Shown here piece by piece: positions 35,334 to 46,679 of a stretch of 64,000 nt of DNA. The notes below the pieces were generated by a model, which was not told where the DNA came from, made no database searches, and was given only the letters and a program-made list of their open reading frames with translations. Source of the DNA: Filobasidium wieringae (Eukaryota; Basidiomycota; Tremellomycetes; Filobasidiales; Filobasidiaceae); NCBI GenBank assembly GCA_001600055.1, contig BCIV01000020.1, positions 152,309 to 216,308 on the forward strand, given 5' to 3'. A program made the position numbers and the translations under genes. How positions within the stretch are numbered: the stretch's first letter is position 1; every line of letters starts with the position of its first letter.

Positions 35334-36211
35334 TTTTGACGGAGTTGTGGCGTTGTGAGAAGTATCTAGATTGATGAGATGATTTGAGCTAGTTTGATGG
35401 ATTGTTTCTTGTGATTGTTGATGTGTTGTTGACGTTGTTGAGCTGAAGCTTGAAGTGTGTGAGTGAGCGAGTGAACGAGTGAGCGCGGTGTCGAATGAAT
35501 GTGATTATCAAAAGAAAGTAGGTATCGCTCTTTTCAATCTAAAGGAGTCATGAAACGTTTTCAGTCGGGGCGACACAAAGGGATCTCCGTATCTGTCAAT
35601 TCCGGGGGTTACTCACGGAGCCAAGGAGCGTGTCGTAGAGGAAAAGGGGAAGTGTTACAGGTGCTGCTACCAACAAGTACGAGCTGTGCTTAGTCATGCA
35701 CGTTCAAGGATTCTGAAGATGTGGAAGCGATTGAACCTGGGGGAACGATGAAACGATCATGTTGATTATTGTTTGTTCATCAACCTTCTACTTTTATTAC
35801 GAGAACGGGCAATTCGTCATGGGCAACCCCGGTCATGGATCTTGCCTGACCGTGATACATCGCTTGGAAACTCCTACATCCTCTCTGGTACTGTAAACGC
35901 AAACACGTTCCTCCGTACGTCCAATGCCAGTAATCAAAGTCCACCTTACCTCCTTATGATCTTACCCCTTGATCCCCACGTCCCTCTCATCAACCTACCT
36001 CCCCAACGCGCTTTCGTCTGACACGACCGCGCTTAGCCCCTCTTAAGCGCTTCTCACGCGCTTTTCCTCGTGTGCACACCACGTTCCCAGCAATCCCCTC
36101 CCTGCGCAAAGAATTTGACCTCCTCGTTCATCCATCATTGACCGGGCGATCTTGACGGTTCTCTTTTCTCTTCACCGACTTCCTTTTCGACGACAAGAAG
36201 AATTCGCAAAA
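35334..36211. promoter_or_regulatory. Divergent region upstream of RPS14 with four GCGCTT boxes
   Basis: 878 bp between the GPI-protein gene and RPS14. The hexamer GCGCTT occurs at 36008, 36029, 36047 and 36058, all in the same orientation, 149-204 bp before the RPS14 start codon. The third copy is part of a perfect palindrome AAGCGCTT. Pyrimidine-rich stretches lie between the boxes and the ATG. Ribosomal protein genes usually share promoter elements, so a role in RPS14 expression is a reasonable inference. Confidence 0.5.
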
Positions 36212-36869
36212 ATGGTCAGTTCAAGAACACTTTGACGTCGCGGGAGAGAATGGATGGTTGATTCGGTCTCGATTTGTCACGGAAACAGGCCCCCAAGGTT
36301 AGACAAGCTAAGGAAACCGTTGCCAACCCCGGACCTCAGTCCGAGGACGGTTTGGTCTTCGGTGTTGCTCACATCTTCGCCTCGTACGTCTTGGTCATTA
36401 CCGACACTCGAAAAGTGATTGAATACTGATTGACGGATCCATTGTTTGATTAGCTTCAACGATACTTTCGTTCACGTCACTGATCTTTCCGGAAAGGAAA
36501 CCATCGCTCGTGTTACCGGAGGAATGAAGGTCAAGGCTGATCGTGATGAGTCCTCCGTAAGTGCTCGTTTCCCACACATTCTATCAATACACATAATCCT
36601 AACCTCTTCCCCTTCACCCGCAGCCTTACGCCGCCATGTTGGCTTCCCAGGACGTCGCCGCCCGATGCAAGGAAATCGGTATCACCGCCCTCCACATCAA
36701 GCTCCGAGCTACCGGAGGAACCGGAACCAAGCAGCCCGGACCTGGAGCCCAGTCTGCTCTCCGTGGTTTGGCCCGTTCGGGAATGAGGATCGGACGTATC
36801 GAGGACGTCACCCCTACCCCCTCGGACTCTACCAGGAGGAAGGGTGGTAGGCGAGGTAGGCGTCTCTAG
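36212..36869 (+). CDS. RPS14: 40S ribosomal protein S14 (uS11)
   Basis: Exon 1 is only the start codon (36212-36214). The first intron (GTCAGTTC...GGAAACAG, 74 nt) follows at once and exon 2 begins at 36289 with [16 protein letters not shown]. The S11 fold is unmistakable: [100 protein letters not shown]. The basic C-terminus [10 protein letters not shown], which reaches the mRNA channel, is intact. Three introns in all; about 148 residues, normal for the family. Confidence 0.97.
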
Positions 36870-37736
36870 ACGCCCTACCTTCATTCTCTCTTACAAAACG
36901 TTACTCGGCTGGATCTTTGGGTGAACGCGTTTCGTTTCGCCTTGAGACCTGGTTGGGGGACGGAGAGAACGTCGGTCGGTTCGCTAGGGAAGGTTCGGTC
37001 ATTCGTCGCCAGGCTAGAGCACGCCTTTTCCGCTCCCTCTTTTTCGTCGAGGAAGGGGCAGGTGTCTCTTATTACGTCTCCCTTTTCGATGGGTCCGGTT
37101 GTACTCTGTACGCAGTCGGTTCGATCGGCTCTTTTGATGGGAGGATAATGGGACATGAAAATCGTGGCTCGCCATTTCTGTTTTTCTGAATGAAGGGCCT
37201 CTTTGGGGCTCAGGCTGCATGGGTTTGGGTTTGGTTCGTGTTCGTGTTCATGAGTGTGTGCAGTGGTTCGTGTTTATCGTTTGAGGTTCAATCACTCGTC
37301 CGGGTGAGGGTGGAGGGGAGCTGGCTTTTGATGAGGTTCCTGTAAGACGGACGCTTGGCGTGCTCGGTTTCCTCGTTTGGTTTCATGGTTGTTGCAACAC
37401 ACCTCGGACGACCTGCACCGAGCAATCGAGCATGTCACACCCGCGTTCGATATCGTCGAGTTCCGTTCGTAGGCGATGACTCTCATCTGAATGAGGTCTC
37501 GATATGGTTTGTCCATGTCGATCGAACCGTCATGTAGTGAGAAGCGTACCGGACTTGGATACTCGTCAAGCTCCAACCCGCCGGACCCAGACCATTTACT
37601 CGTCGTACCATACAGATTCATCGTGATAGTCTCGCTGCAATGCCATTCGAGAGAAGATCCCTTCAAGCAGTAAACTTCGGTAACTAGGTCCCAGGCTCCG
37701 CTCTTCTTGCATGAAGCCAAGGTTCATCTCTGACGG
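36870..37736. other. Region downstream of RPS14, possible minus-strand ORF
   Basis: A minus-strand frame (37292-37720) contains a plausible segment, VTEVYCLKGSSLEWHC followed by LYGTTSKWSGSGGLELDEYP, but no start, partner exon or family is evident. The rest is the RPS14 3' region. Confidence 0.35.
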
Positions 37737-38375
37737 ATGATCGATGACGGCGCCAATGATATTCACAAGGGGATGAGAGCGGCTCGAGCTTGGCCTAGCG
37801 CCAACAACGCTGTTCCCTCAGAGCCGTTGACCGGCGGTGATTCGAGCGAGGACCAGCGGTGATTACTCGACTGCTTACTCAAACTACCTCGAGTTCTTAT
37901 CTGACATGAAAAAGGTGTACACTACCGTCTTGGACACACCTGTAACCAACGATCCTGTGGATGCGGAAGCCAAGGAGAAGCTCTGGCTTCCAGGCAAGCT
38001 GAAGGAACACGTAGGTACCTTATTCCATACTGATCCATATGTGGTGAGCCATAACGATTTCTATGTATGATAACGTGTTCATCGGGCAGTTCTTGATATA
38101 TCCTGCTACTATTCATAGCGCTTTTTGCACTGGATCGGTCGTCACTATGGGATTGATTACAATGGTATGAACCCGATCCGTCCTCCTAGCCACTGTAAGT
38201 GAAGAGATACCTAACGGAAAGCTTGATATTCAACAATCGGTTGTGGGTTCGACTTCGACGGGTTTGACGTTACCCAGCAGGTATTACTGTGTGGCGGAGA
38301 GAGGATCCGTTCATAAAGGAACCCTGTGTTTCATATACAATGGGGAATGTGCATAAGACGCGCGACGCTAGCTAA
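37737..38375 (+). CDS. Possible multi-exon gene or remnant, unknown
   Basis: From the ATG at 37737 (MIDDGANDIHKGMRAARAWP) the frame breaks near 37860, where the sequence resumes in another frame (SGDYSTAYSNYLEFLSDMKK, then AKEKLWLPGKLKEHVGTLFH and DPYVVSHNDFY). A 55-nt intron (GTATGATAAC...TTCATAG) then joins RFLHWIGRHYGIDYN. A later piece reads GITVWRREDPFIKEPCVSYT and ends at a TAA at 38375. The pieces look like real protein, but the frame change near 37860 has no splice sites that I can find. It may be a pseudogene, carry a sequencing indel, or have a different first exon. No family recognised. Confidence 0.35.
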
Positions 38376-38446
38376 TACCCCTCATTAAAGGTCTTCCAAC
38401 GCCTTGCTAGATCCAACTCCCAATCATCCTGCCCCGATTCCTTCCC

Positions 38447-39403
38447 ATGCTCCCTGTTCCTCTTCTGCTCAGTCTCATTTCCGCCTCGTTCGCCCTTGCA
38501 GGACCAGTCATCCGATCCGGCCTAGCTCCTCCTTACTGAGATAGTAGAACCTGACGCCTCGTTGGCTCCTAACGCGACAAACAGGTTCCTCGATCTCCAT
38601 GACTTACTGGCAGTTCTGAATATGGCTTCGAGCCCCTGGGCGGCCCCATCTAAGGGTACTTGCGAAGTCATATGTCTGACCCGTTCGGATTCCTCAATCA
38701 ACCCGGGTATTCAACAATACCAATTCAATCATCAAGTCGCCTGTGCGCCGAATTGTACGCCACTAGATTCTACGGGCGCGGATTGGCCCATCATTCCTGC
38801 CGATACGGACCTTACGTACACTTTCAATAGGGCCAACGCTACGGCGATCATGAATGAAGACTTCATGGCCATGTACGGAGACGTTCCTGTAGATAGCAAG
38901 AGTCGTAAGATACAGGATCCTTATAGTCTGGTTAGATTCAGGTAAGTCGCTCGTGGCGATCAAGCCCTTTGTAGAGGGATCAGCAGTAACTCGTAGTGAA
39001 ACGCAGCGATATACAAACCCGTGGAAAGGACTACAGTCAGAGTCTTCGCGATTTGGTCCCATCGAAGCAAGAACGCAAAAGGTCCAAAGGCTCGAAGGAC
39101 ACATCGATGCCAGGTGTTGGATTTGCAGTCGCGCTCCAAGTCGAACAGATCTGCCCGGATGGCGCGTAAGTTGGATGCTGGGGGCGGAATTCGACGGCTC
39201 GCTCATACGTCGTTGTTCACAGGCTCGAGACCAAGACAACAGAAGGGAGATGGACGTGCCAGAAGAGCCCTAGGCTTGATGAAACTTGGTCCGCCGTTGT
39301 CCTTGACCCGTACACCGTAGGCGCTTTCAACCCCGCTTGGATGAGACAAGGTCCGATTGCGAACAAGGACGGGGCGGAGGCGGGAACGTGCGAATTGTCA
39401 TGA
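38447..39403 (+). CDS. Putative secreted protein, unknown family, with a frame break near the N-terminus
   Basis: An ATG at 38447 opens a good signal peptide (MLPVPLLLSLISASFALA), but the frame stops at 38537. The main coding frame begins one base out of register (EIVEPDASLAPNATNRFLDL) and runs through APSKGTCEVICLTRSDSS and VACAPNCTPLDSTGADWPII to DPYSLVRF. Two canonical introns follow (about 38941-39006 and 39169-39221). Later exons read GKDYSQSLRDLVPSKQERKR, VGFAVALQVEQICPDGA and WSAVVLDPYTVGAFNPAWMR, ending CELS at 39403. Several Cys and N-x-T/S sites suit a secreted protein. The break could be a 34-nt non-consensus intron, a base-call error or a real frameshift. Family not recognised. 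Confidence 0.5.
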
Positions 39404-39864
39404 GAGCGTTCATGATTTGTCAAATTCATCTCCGGCCGGCCTAGTCGTCCGGTTTCCCATCCGTTTCCTCTAACTGGAGTGTTTCAACGTTTCAACCATC
39501 ATGTAGTATTGAATTCTTGAACGATTCAGTTTCTTGAGCTTTTTGTTACAGCCGAGTGACCATCGGACATGGCCGAAACGGTCCGAAATTACTCGCTCGC
39601 AAGACTTGAAACTTCGGGATCCCGGTTCACGATTCACTCTGACTTGCCTGAATACCTTCGGGTCAATCTGACTGCACCTGGTTCGACCACTCATACCACC
39701 TTCACTCTCCTTATAATATTGCCTTTCCTGACCATCTCACCAATCCTCATACCCGATCGAACCACGCGATACCTGCACCCACCCTTGACCCGGTTCAACA
39801 TCTACCTCGACTAATTCGGGCTTACGAACTTTGCCCCTGCCCTCCCCTCTCTACGTGTTTTATA
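39404..39864. other. Intergenic region
   Basis: Holds the promoter of the DHA1 transporter. A small open frame at 39569-39814 has no features I trust. Confidence 0.5.
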
Positions 39865-42581
39865 ATGGACAACCCACAAGAAGCTCATTCTCTTATAACA
39901 ACTTCTTCAATACCTAAACCTGTCCCTGGCTCAGATCCAATCGCAGATCCTAATCGGATATTAGCTAAGGAACGGGAATGGGACTCTTCTTCTACTACAC
40001 CTCGGGCCGATGCGTATCCGCCCGAAAAGAAGGACGTGGATCATTCAACTCCAGCGACACCGATAAAGGAGTCGGTAATTGATATCGAACATGTACCGGT
40101 GACGGATGATCCAAGAGAATGGTCCTCCCGAAAAAAAGTAAGCTTTTCAAGCGTTATTCCCCTCGTATCACATGCCCACACTAACCAATGCTACTCTCAC
40201 TTCGCCTTCCTCGATTCCCTGGGAAACAGTCCGTAGTCCTCGCAATGATCGCGTTTGCCGCCCTCTCCCCAACTTTAGGAGCAAGCATCTATAACCCAGC
40301 ATTCGAGCAATTACGTGACGAATTACACGCAACGGATCAGGAGTTGAGTTTGAGTGTCGGACTTTTCATTCTGTTTCAAGGAGGGTTTCCTATCTGTACG
40401 TTCCGGTTTCTGAAGATCAAGGGGAAGGAAACATAAAGCTGAGGCAGTTTACCTCGATTGCGCAGTTTGGAGTTCCATTGCGGAGGTTACAGGGAGAAAG
40501 GTGAGCATTTCTCCTTTTTCCTCTACTGGTCAACTCGATTGACCCGATGTCCCGGTCCCTAGGCGATCTACTTGGTCTCTAACGCCGTAAGTCTTCTGTA
40601 CTCTCTTTACCGTACCGAAGAAAGACCCAAAAAAGCTGACATTTTCCTCACCTCGATCTCCCATTCAGTTATTTATCGTAGGGACGATAGTAGCCTCCCG
40701 AGCAAACAGCATGACCCTCTTGATATGCAGTACGTCTTCTCCCTTCCAGTTCAATCCAAACCTCGATTGATCTCTCCCTCGTGTGCGACTAGTGCGCTTG
40801 TTACAAGGATTCGGAAGCGCTGCGGTCCTTTCGGTAGGAGCAGGTAGTTTGGCTGATATGTATGAGAAGCACGAGAGGGGTTCAAAGGTACGTTCTTCCT
40901 TTTGTTGAATGCCAGGCGATTGAATTGGGAGTTTATGTGTTTGCCTTGTGTATGGGATAGATGGGAGTTTATTACGCTGTTCCGCTTATTGGACCGGCTT
41001 TGGGATCGTGAGTAACATCTCGATCATACCATAGAATAGTAGGGGAAGAGGATACTGAACGGTCGACACGAACAGAGTGATAGGAGGGATCCTTACGTCA
41101 GCTTCATCATGGCGAGCCACTTTTTACCTCCTAGCGGCATTCGGCGGAGTCTCTTTCAGCTCTTTCATCTTCTTCCCCGACTCGTGGCGCAGAGAGAGAT
41201 CTCAGTTATACCAGACGGCCGCTTCCCGTGCGATCAAGCGAGCCTTGGGAGCGGAGGAGAAGGATGAGAGGAGGAGGAGAAAGAGGGAGGCGAAATCTGG
41301 ACTCGGGACCACCGGGATCAACACGCCTGCTGAGGGGGCTCAGACGAGGGGGGAGGAAACTCCTGTACAGGCCGTTTTGGTTGATCTGGAGAAGAAGGAG
41401 GTCGTATTGGAGAAACCTAGACGGGTATGGTACGCTCCCTGGAAACGAGGACCTAAGAGCGAGGGGGAAGGGACGGAAGAGCATGTCAAGGTTAAATTGA
41501 CTTTGGCGGATATCAACCCCGGACCGGCCATGTTGACCATCCTGAGTCAGCCTCATAATTTGTTGGCGGTCGTTTGTTCGGGTAAGTGGGATGCTGCCGG
41601 TTGCTATGAAAGGAAGATTGCTAAGTACTTGGAATGGTCAGGATTGCTTTTCGCGGCTCAGTATACTATTGCCTTTACCGCTGCTGTCACTTTCGCTGCG
41701 TAAGTCTAGTCATGCTCGGTACAATTCGCCAAGCGCTTAGAATGCCTTTATCTCTTCAGTGAGCCGTACGATTACTCTGCACTGAAGATCGGTTTGGTCC
41801 TATTAGCATTCGGTAAGCACTCAATTGACTTCTAAAAAAAGCTTCCAGGCTAAATAGAGCGGTTATATAGGTGGAGGAAACGTTCTTGGAAGTATCTTGG
41901 GAGGAAGGTATAGCGATATCATTCTTCGTCGATTGAAAGCCAAGAACAACGGTGTAGGAGAGCCAGAGATGAGGTTGAAGAGTTGTGTTACTGGTAAGCG
42001 CTTGCGTTATCTACAGTAAGGATGGCAATTTCTGATTGATCGATGGCATGGTGATAGCTATGCCGGTCATGGTAGCCTCTTTCTTGGTATACGCTTGGAC
42101 GTGTGATTATAAGACGAATATCGCTGGACCGGTCGTCGCTCTCGTCTTTGGAGGTTTCTCGTTGATGTAAGCGATTACCCCTTGCTTTGCATTATCGCCT
42201 GTCGGTTTCGGTGCTGACTGGAACGGATCTCGATAGGGTCATCTATGCCTGTACTCTGGCTTACTTGGTCGATTCTAATCCGGGAAGATCTAGTAGTGCT
42301 GTAGCATGCAATTCTTTCTTCCGAGGGACGTTCGCGTTCGTGGCGAGTGAGGTCGCTCTACCTATCCGAGTATGTGAGAACCCCGTCCTTCACTGCCTTA
42401 CGGAACTCTGACCAGCGGACGGTTTTGAAATACGCAGTCGGCGATCGGGGATGGAGGTTTGTATACACTGTTCGCAGGAATCCTGACGATCTCGTGCTTA
42501 GGATTCTGGGTGTTGATACGGTTCGGAAGGACATGGCGGGATCCTGCTTGGAAGTGGCCATGGAGAAGGAATCGAAAGTGA
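39865..42581 (+). CDS. MFS transporter, drug:H+ antiporter-1 (DHA1, 12-TM) type
   Basis: The cytosolic N-terminus (MDNPQEAHSLITTSSIPKPV) of about 90 residues ends in DDPREWSSRKK, the usual motif before helix 1. Membrane exons follow: VVLAMIAFAALSPTLGASIY, LSLSVGLFILFQGGFPI, VWSSIAEVTGRKAIYLVSNA (the G-R-K loop), LFIVGTIVASRANSM, GFGSAAVLSVGAGSLADMYE, MGVYYAVPLIGPALGS, VIGGILTSASSWRATFYLLA. A long, highly charged central loop separates the halves, with many Arg, Lys and Glu. The second half includes YDYSALKIGLVLLAFG, GGNVLGSILGGRYSDIILRR, MPVMVASFLVYAWTCDYKTN, VIYACTLAYLVDSNPGRSSS. The last exon reads GGLYTLFAGILTISCLGFWV and ends KWPWRRNRK at 42581. This matches fungal DHA1 exporters of the TPO/FLR class; the substrate is unknown. 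About ten introns. Confidence 0.87.
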
Positions 42582-43584
42582 AAATAAGAAGGCTGAATTG
42601 GATTTCAGGAACGGGCTAGGAAATGTATCAAATAGTTTACAAGGAAAGATAGGGATTAGGGGTCGGTCGGTTTCTTAATGGATATGAAGTGCATGGGTTT
42701 GGCAGATTGAGATGTCTTAGAAATTTCTTCGCATTCATCCGACATGAATTCCAATATAGTCTGTGATATGGTGGTTTCCCAATTGTCAATTGGGCAATCG
42801 GTACAGTGACTGACTCGAAACGAGACGATTGATGCCATGCACTTCGTCTGATTGAAGTCCGGTTAGGAGACGAGTGGAACCGGTGTACTTCCATGGAGAC
42901 GCCTGCGCGTGTACGAAGGACAGGGACAAAATCAACGTGAGCTGATCACTCAGGCTTAGGTCTGGGAATCGATTTCCCGCTTGAGTACAGCAGAGCGAAG
43001 AAAGCTAGACACATTGACCAGGCTTGTTAGAGCCACTGTATGACTTCATCACGATCATAATCACTGCTTGACATTTTTAGCCGTATATCCATTTAGATCG
43101 ATGAAATATGTAATTTCAAGTCCATTTCGGATATTGTGAGTCACCCTTGCTTATGTTTGATCGTACAAGCAGACCTTCATCAGCCAGTACCACCACGTCG
43201 AGCTCTGTCAAGAGCTGGATTCAGTTCCTCGAGGATAGGGGCCGAGTCTGAAACGCCAAGCGGAGTTTAACCGTCAAGCAATGCAACACAGTGATCCGCG
43301 GTGTGGTCGATGGGGAATCCGTTTGAACCCCTTAGATCACGTCACGGGTGACTCGTCATTTCCCCTTTCGGTCGTCTCCGAATCAACGTACGTCGAGTCT
43401 CAGCTCAACGCATACGCCAGCGATCGTGGATGACCCGTTAGCGCAGCGTGAGCGGTTGATAGCGAACGATAGCCAGGACACGGACAGGCTATATCAATCT
43501 CATCAACACCCATCAGACTCGCAATCATCGCCACCTACTTTCTACCTCACTTCTTTCTACTACAACTGGCACACACACTACACA
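42582..43584. other. Intergenic region with a possible small minus-strand ORF
   Basis: About 1 kb holding the subtilase promoter. A minus-strand frame near 42656-42895 could encode about 60 residues (MASIVSFRVSHCTDCPIDNW, ending ISIKKPTDP), with an optional short intron after ATGGAA. Weak support; no family. Confidence 0.4.
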
Positions 43585-45503
43585 ATGAAGCTTACTCTCC
43601 TACTACTTCTGCCCCTGGCACTGGCCAGCCCTATCAATACCATCGCCCCTTTGCACGAATCATCCTCTCACCTTGATGACCACTACATCGTCGTCCTCAA
43701 GAAGGGTGTAGACCTCATGGGGATGCAGAACCACCTGAACGTTCTGCAAACTAGTCTAGCTAGTAACGTGAGTCCGAGCTGAAAGAGACGATCAAAGGGG
43801 GTCTGGAAGTTGATCACGGTTTCGGACTTGCTTTTATCCTTTGTACAGCCCATCTTCACCTTTAACACTCAGGGTGAGATGAGCGAGGGTGGAATCAGGC
43901 AGGTCTACACTCCTACCAAATCTGGGCATGGATACTTTGGTTATGGTACGTTCCCTTATCCTGCTTGCTTGACTTCTTGAGCTGCCGAGCTGATACCCCT
44001 TGTCTGCATTGTCATAGCCGGATCATTCTCCCCCGAGACTCTGAGCCAGATCCGTTCTTCCCCCGAGGTAGACTACGTAGAGCATGACCAAGTCATCTCC
44101 GTCGACTTTATCGCCGAGCCTCTTATCCAAGGACCCACCAAGCCTTCGGCCTTGACCGCTCCTTCCAAGAACGGTACTCTTACCCCTGATATCATCCATT
44201 CCCTTTCCTCCCCCTGGGGATTGGCCCGTATCAGTCATCGTAAAGAACTCACCTTAGGGACTTTGCAGCGATACGATTATTCCTCCCATGCGTTGGAGGA
44301 GGATAAGGAGGTTGATGTTTATGTTGTTGACACGGGTGTTAACGTCGCTCACGTCGAGCTTCAGGGGAGGGCCAAGTGGGGAAAGACTATCCCTAGTGGT
44401 AGCACTGATAAGGATGGGAATGGGCATGGATCGTACGTAATCTTTCAATGATTTTGATCGGAAGATGGCGGACTCTGACATAACCACCACGTTGTCACAG
44501 CCACTGTGCTGGAACCATTGCCTCTCGTAAATACGGAGTAGCCAAGGGAGCCAACATCGTCGCTGTAAAGGTCCTCGGGGACAACGGTTCCGGTACCCTC
44601 GGAGATGTCATTGGAGGAATCCAATGGGCCGTCGACCACGCCGACGCTCGTCTTAAAGCTTACCTCGCCGAGCTCGCTGCGACCAACAACAAACCTTCCC
44701 GTCAATACAAGGGATCCGTCATCTCCATGTCCCTCGGGGGTGGGAAGTCTCAAGCGACCGATGATGCCGTCAACGCCGCCGTCGCCGAGGGTGTCACGGT
44801 CGTGGTCGCTGCCGGGAACGAGAACAAGGATTGCGATACTTCTTCCCCTGCCAGGGCCAAGGACGTTATTACCGTCGGAGCCACCACTTTGGGAGATGAG
44901 AGGGCGTACTTTTCAAACTTTGGAAAGGGGATCGATATTAATGCTCCTGGATTGAACATTTTGAGTATCTGGAACACTGGTCCTACTTCTACCAACACCA
45001 TTTCGTGAGTCTTCCTTTGCGTGCGATTCGAGGGGGAAAGGATTCTGATCAAACTCGTATATCTGATTGTTATCAGGGGAACTTCCATGGCTTGTCCTCA
45101 TGTTGCCGGATGGGTCGCTTACGTCATGGAGATCTACGGGACCGAGACTCTTCCTTACAAGACTCAGAAAGAGCTCAACGAGTTGACCATCCTCGGGGAC
45201 GGACTTCCCACCCCTGCCGAACTCGCTCTGGAAGAGTCCGAGTCTTCCGACCTGATGAACCAGGTCGTCTCTTCTGCCGGAAAGAGTTTCATCCCCCAAT
45301 GGGTCCTGAGCGCTTTCACCAGCAGCGTCGTCGCTCCCACGCCCAAGCCCAAGGACCCCGTCTCCACCCGACTGACGCCCTTGCAGATCAAGGGTTTGAT
45401 CAAGAAGTTGGCGACGAAGGATATCTTGGGGAACATGCCTGCGGATACCCCTAACATCTTGTTGTACAATAACGCTACTACCATCGCCAAGCCCTCCAAG
45501 TGA
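43585..45503 (+). CDS. PRB1: Subtilisin-like serine protease, cerevisin/proteinase B (S8) type
   Basis: The start at 43585 gives a signal peptide (MKLTLLLLLPLALASP). An I9 propeptide follows (LDDHYIVVLKKGVDLMGMQN, then SSPEVDYVEHDQVISVD). The catalytic domain opens with SPWGLARISHRKELTLGTLQ. The triad is complete: Asp in VDVYVVDTGVNVAHVELQGR, His in [20 protein letters not shown] (an intron splits this motif), Ser in GTSMACPHVAGWVAYVM. The oxyanion Asn is in VTVVVAAGNENKD. The C-terminal tail (TKDILGNMPADTPNILLYNN) is typical of fungal vacuolar protease B, so vacuolar or secreted location is expected. Introns lie after SLASN, after KSGHGYFGY, in the GHG|THC motif and before GTSMACPH. Confidence 0.93.
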
Positions 45504-46679
45504 GCGGAGGGTCGGTCCGGTTGGGGTTCTCCGTGATTTAGGTCACTTGGAACGTTTGTCATCATCATCATCGCTCATCTTTCGATGGGTTCATCTTCCC
45601 CCCCTCTCTCTCTCTCTTATTGGAATCGAAACGTTGGAAATCGGAAATTCGGAAAGAAAGCCTTGTCAATTGTCAATCACTTTTTTGTTGTAGATCAGTC
45701 CTAGAATACTTCCCCGTCATATGGTATCTGGGCTGAATTGTGAATGTAATACCTTGTGTTCATTTGTTTATGCATTGATTGGGTTTGGTACGTGATACGT
45801 GGTGAGGATGAGTGATGAGTGGATGGGGGAGTCCGAATATAGGCAGAGGGCATGTTATTTCAGGTCAAATGAGTTCTGAGACGTTCGCTAGAGTGGTCTT
45901 GACGCGCGCGGATGCAAACGGTGGAAGGGTTAGGGGAACTCAATCACGGTCATTTGATGAGCTTTGGTTCATTCCGCAAGTAAGAACAAGCCAAAGATAG
46001 TAGTTGGATACTCTCTGGTAGCTCTAGCAACAGCAACAGTAGCTAGTACTGCTCACTCTAGTCGTTCCACTGCTCATCTGGCTCCACCCCAAACACCAAC
46101 ACAGGTGGCACCCTCCTGAGCTCAATCGCCATCCGGATCCAATCCCATCTTGGCGTTCGTTCATCTAATCGTCATCGAGATCAACAAGGTACGTTCACGT
46201 TCCCACACAAGCTGCAAGCTGTGCAACCTCGGCCTCTCGCATTCGGTCCGATAGGGCAGACGGTCGATACGATTGGCTCATTCGCTTCCCTTTGATCTGG
46301 TCCATTGCTTTTAGATACGATAGATATTAGGATTCACTGTTCTCCCACGGCGCACGTACAGCTCGAACCCCTTTTACGAGAATCGAAACAACAAGCAAGG
46401 AGACGAGACGAGACGGAACGGGAAACCCCTTATGTCCCTTCCCCTCGACGTCTGAAAAGGACTATCCTTCCCCCTTTCCTCTTCACCCTCCCGAAAGGCT
46501 GTCTACAAGCACGATCAAAAGAGATAAAGGAAGGGAATCACGTTAGAGAGGGAACGGTCGTTTGAACGTTGTTGTTCTAGCTACGGGATCGATCACGACA
46601 AGCGTTTCTCTCGAGAGGCGACGACTTGGACGCTCAAAACTTTCGAGCTTGAGACGGGGTTTTCGATCACGATATCAAG
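45504..46679. other. Intergenic region
   Basis: About 1.2 kb. A (CT)n microsatellite lies at about 45604-45619. The part from about 46300 is probably the 5' leader of the next gene, possibly with an intron. No gene recognised. Confidence 0.5.

Noticed and set aside
38041..38180. Resemblance of RFLHWIGRHYG to the copper site of tyrosinases
   Set aside because: The essential W-H-R histidine is missing and no second copper site was found.
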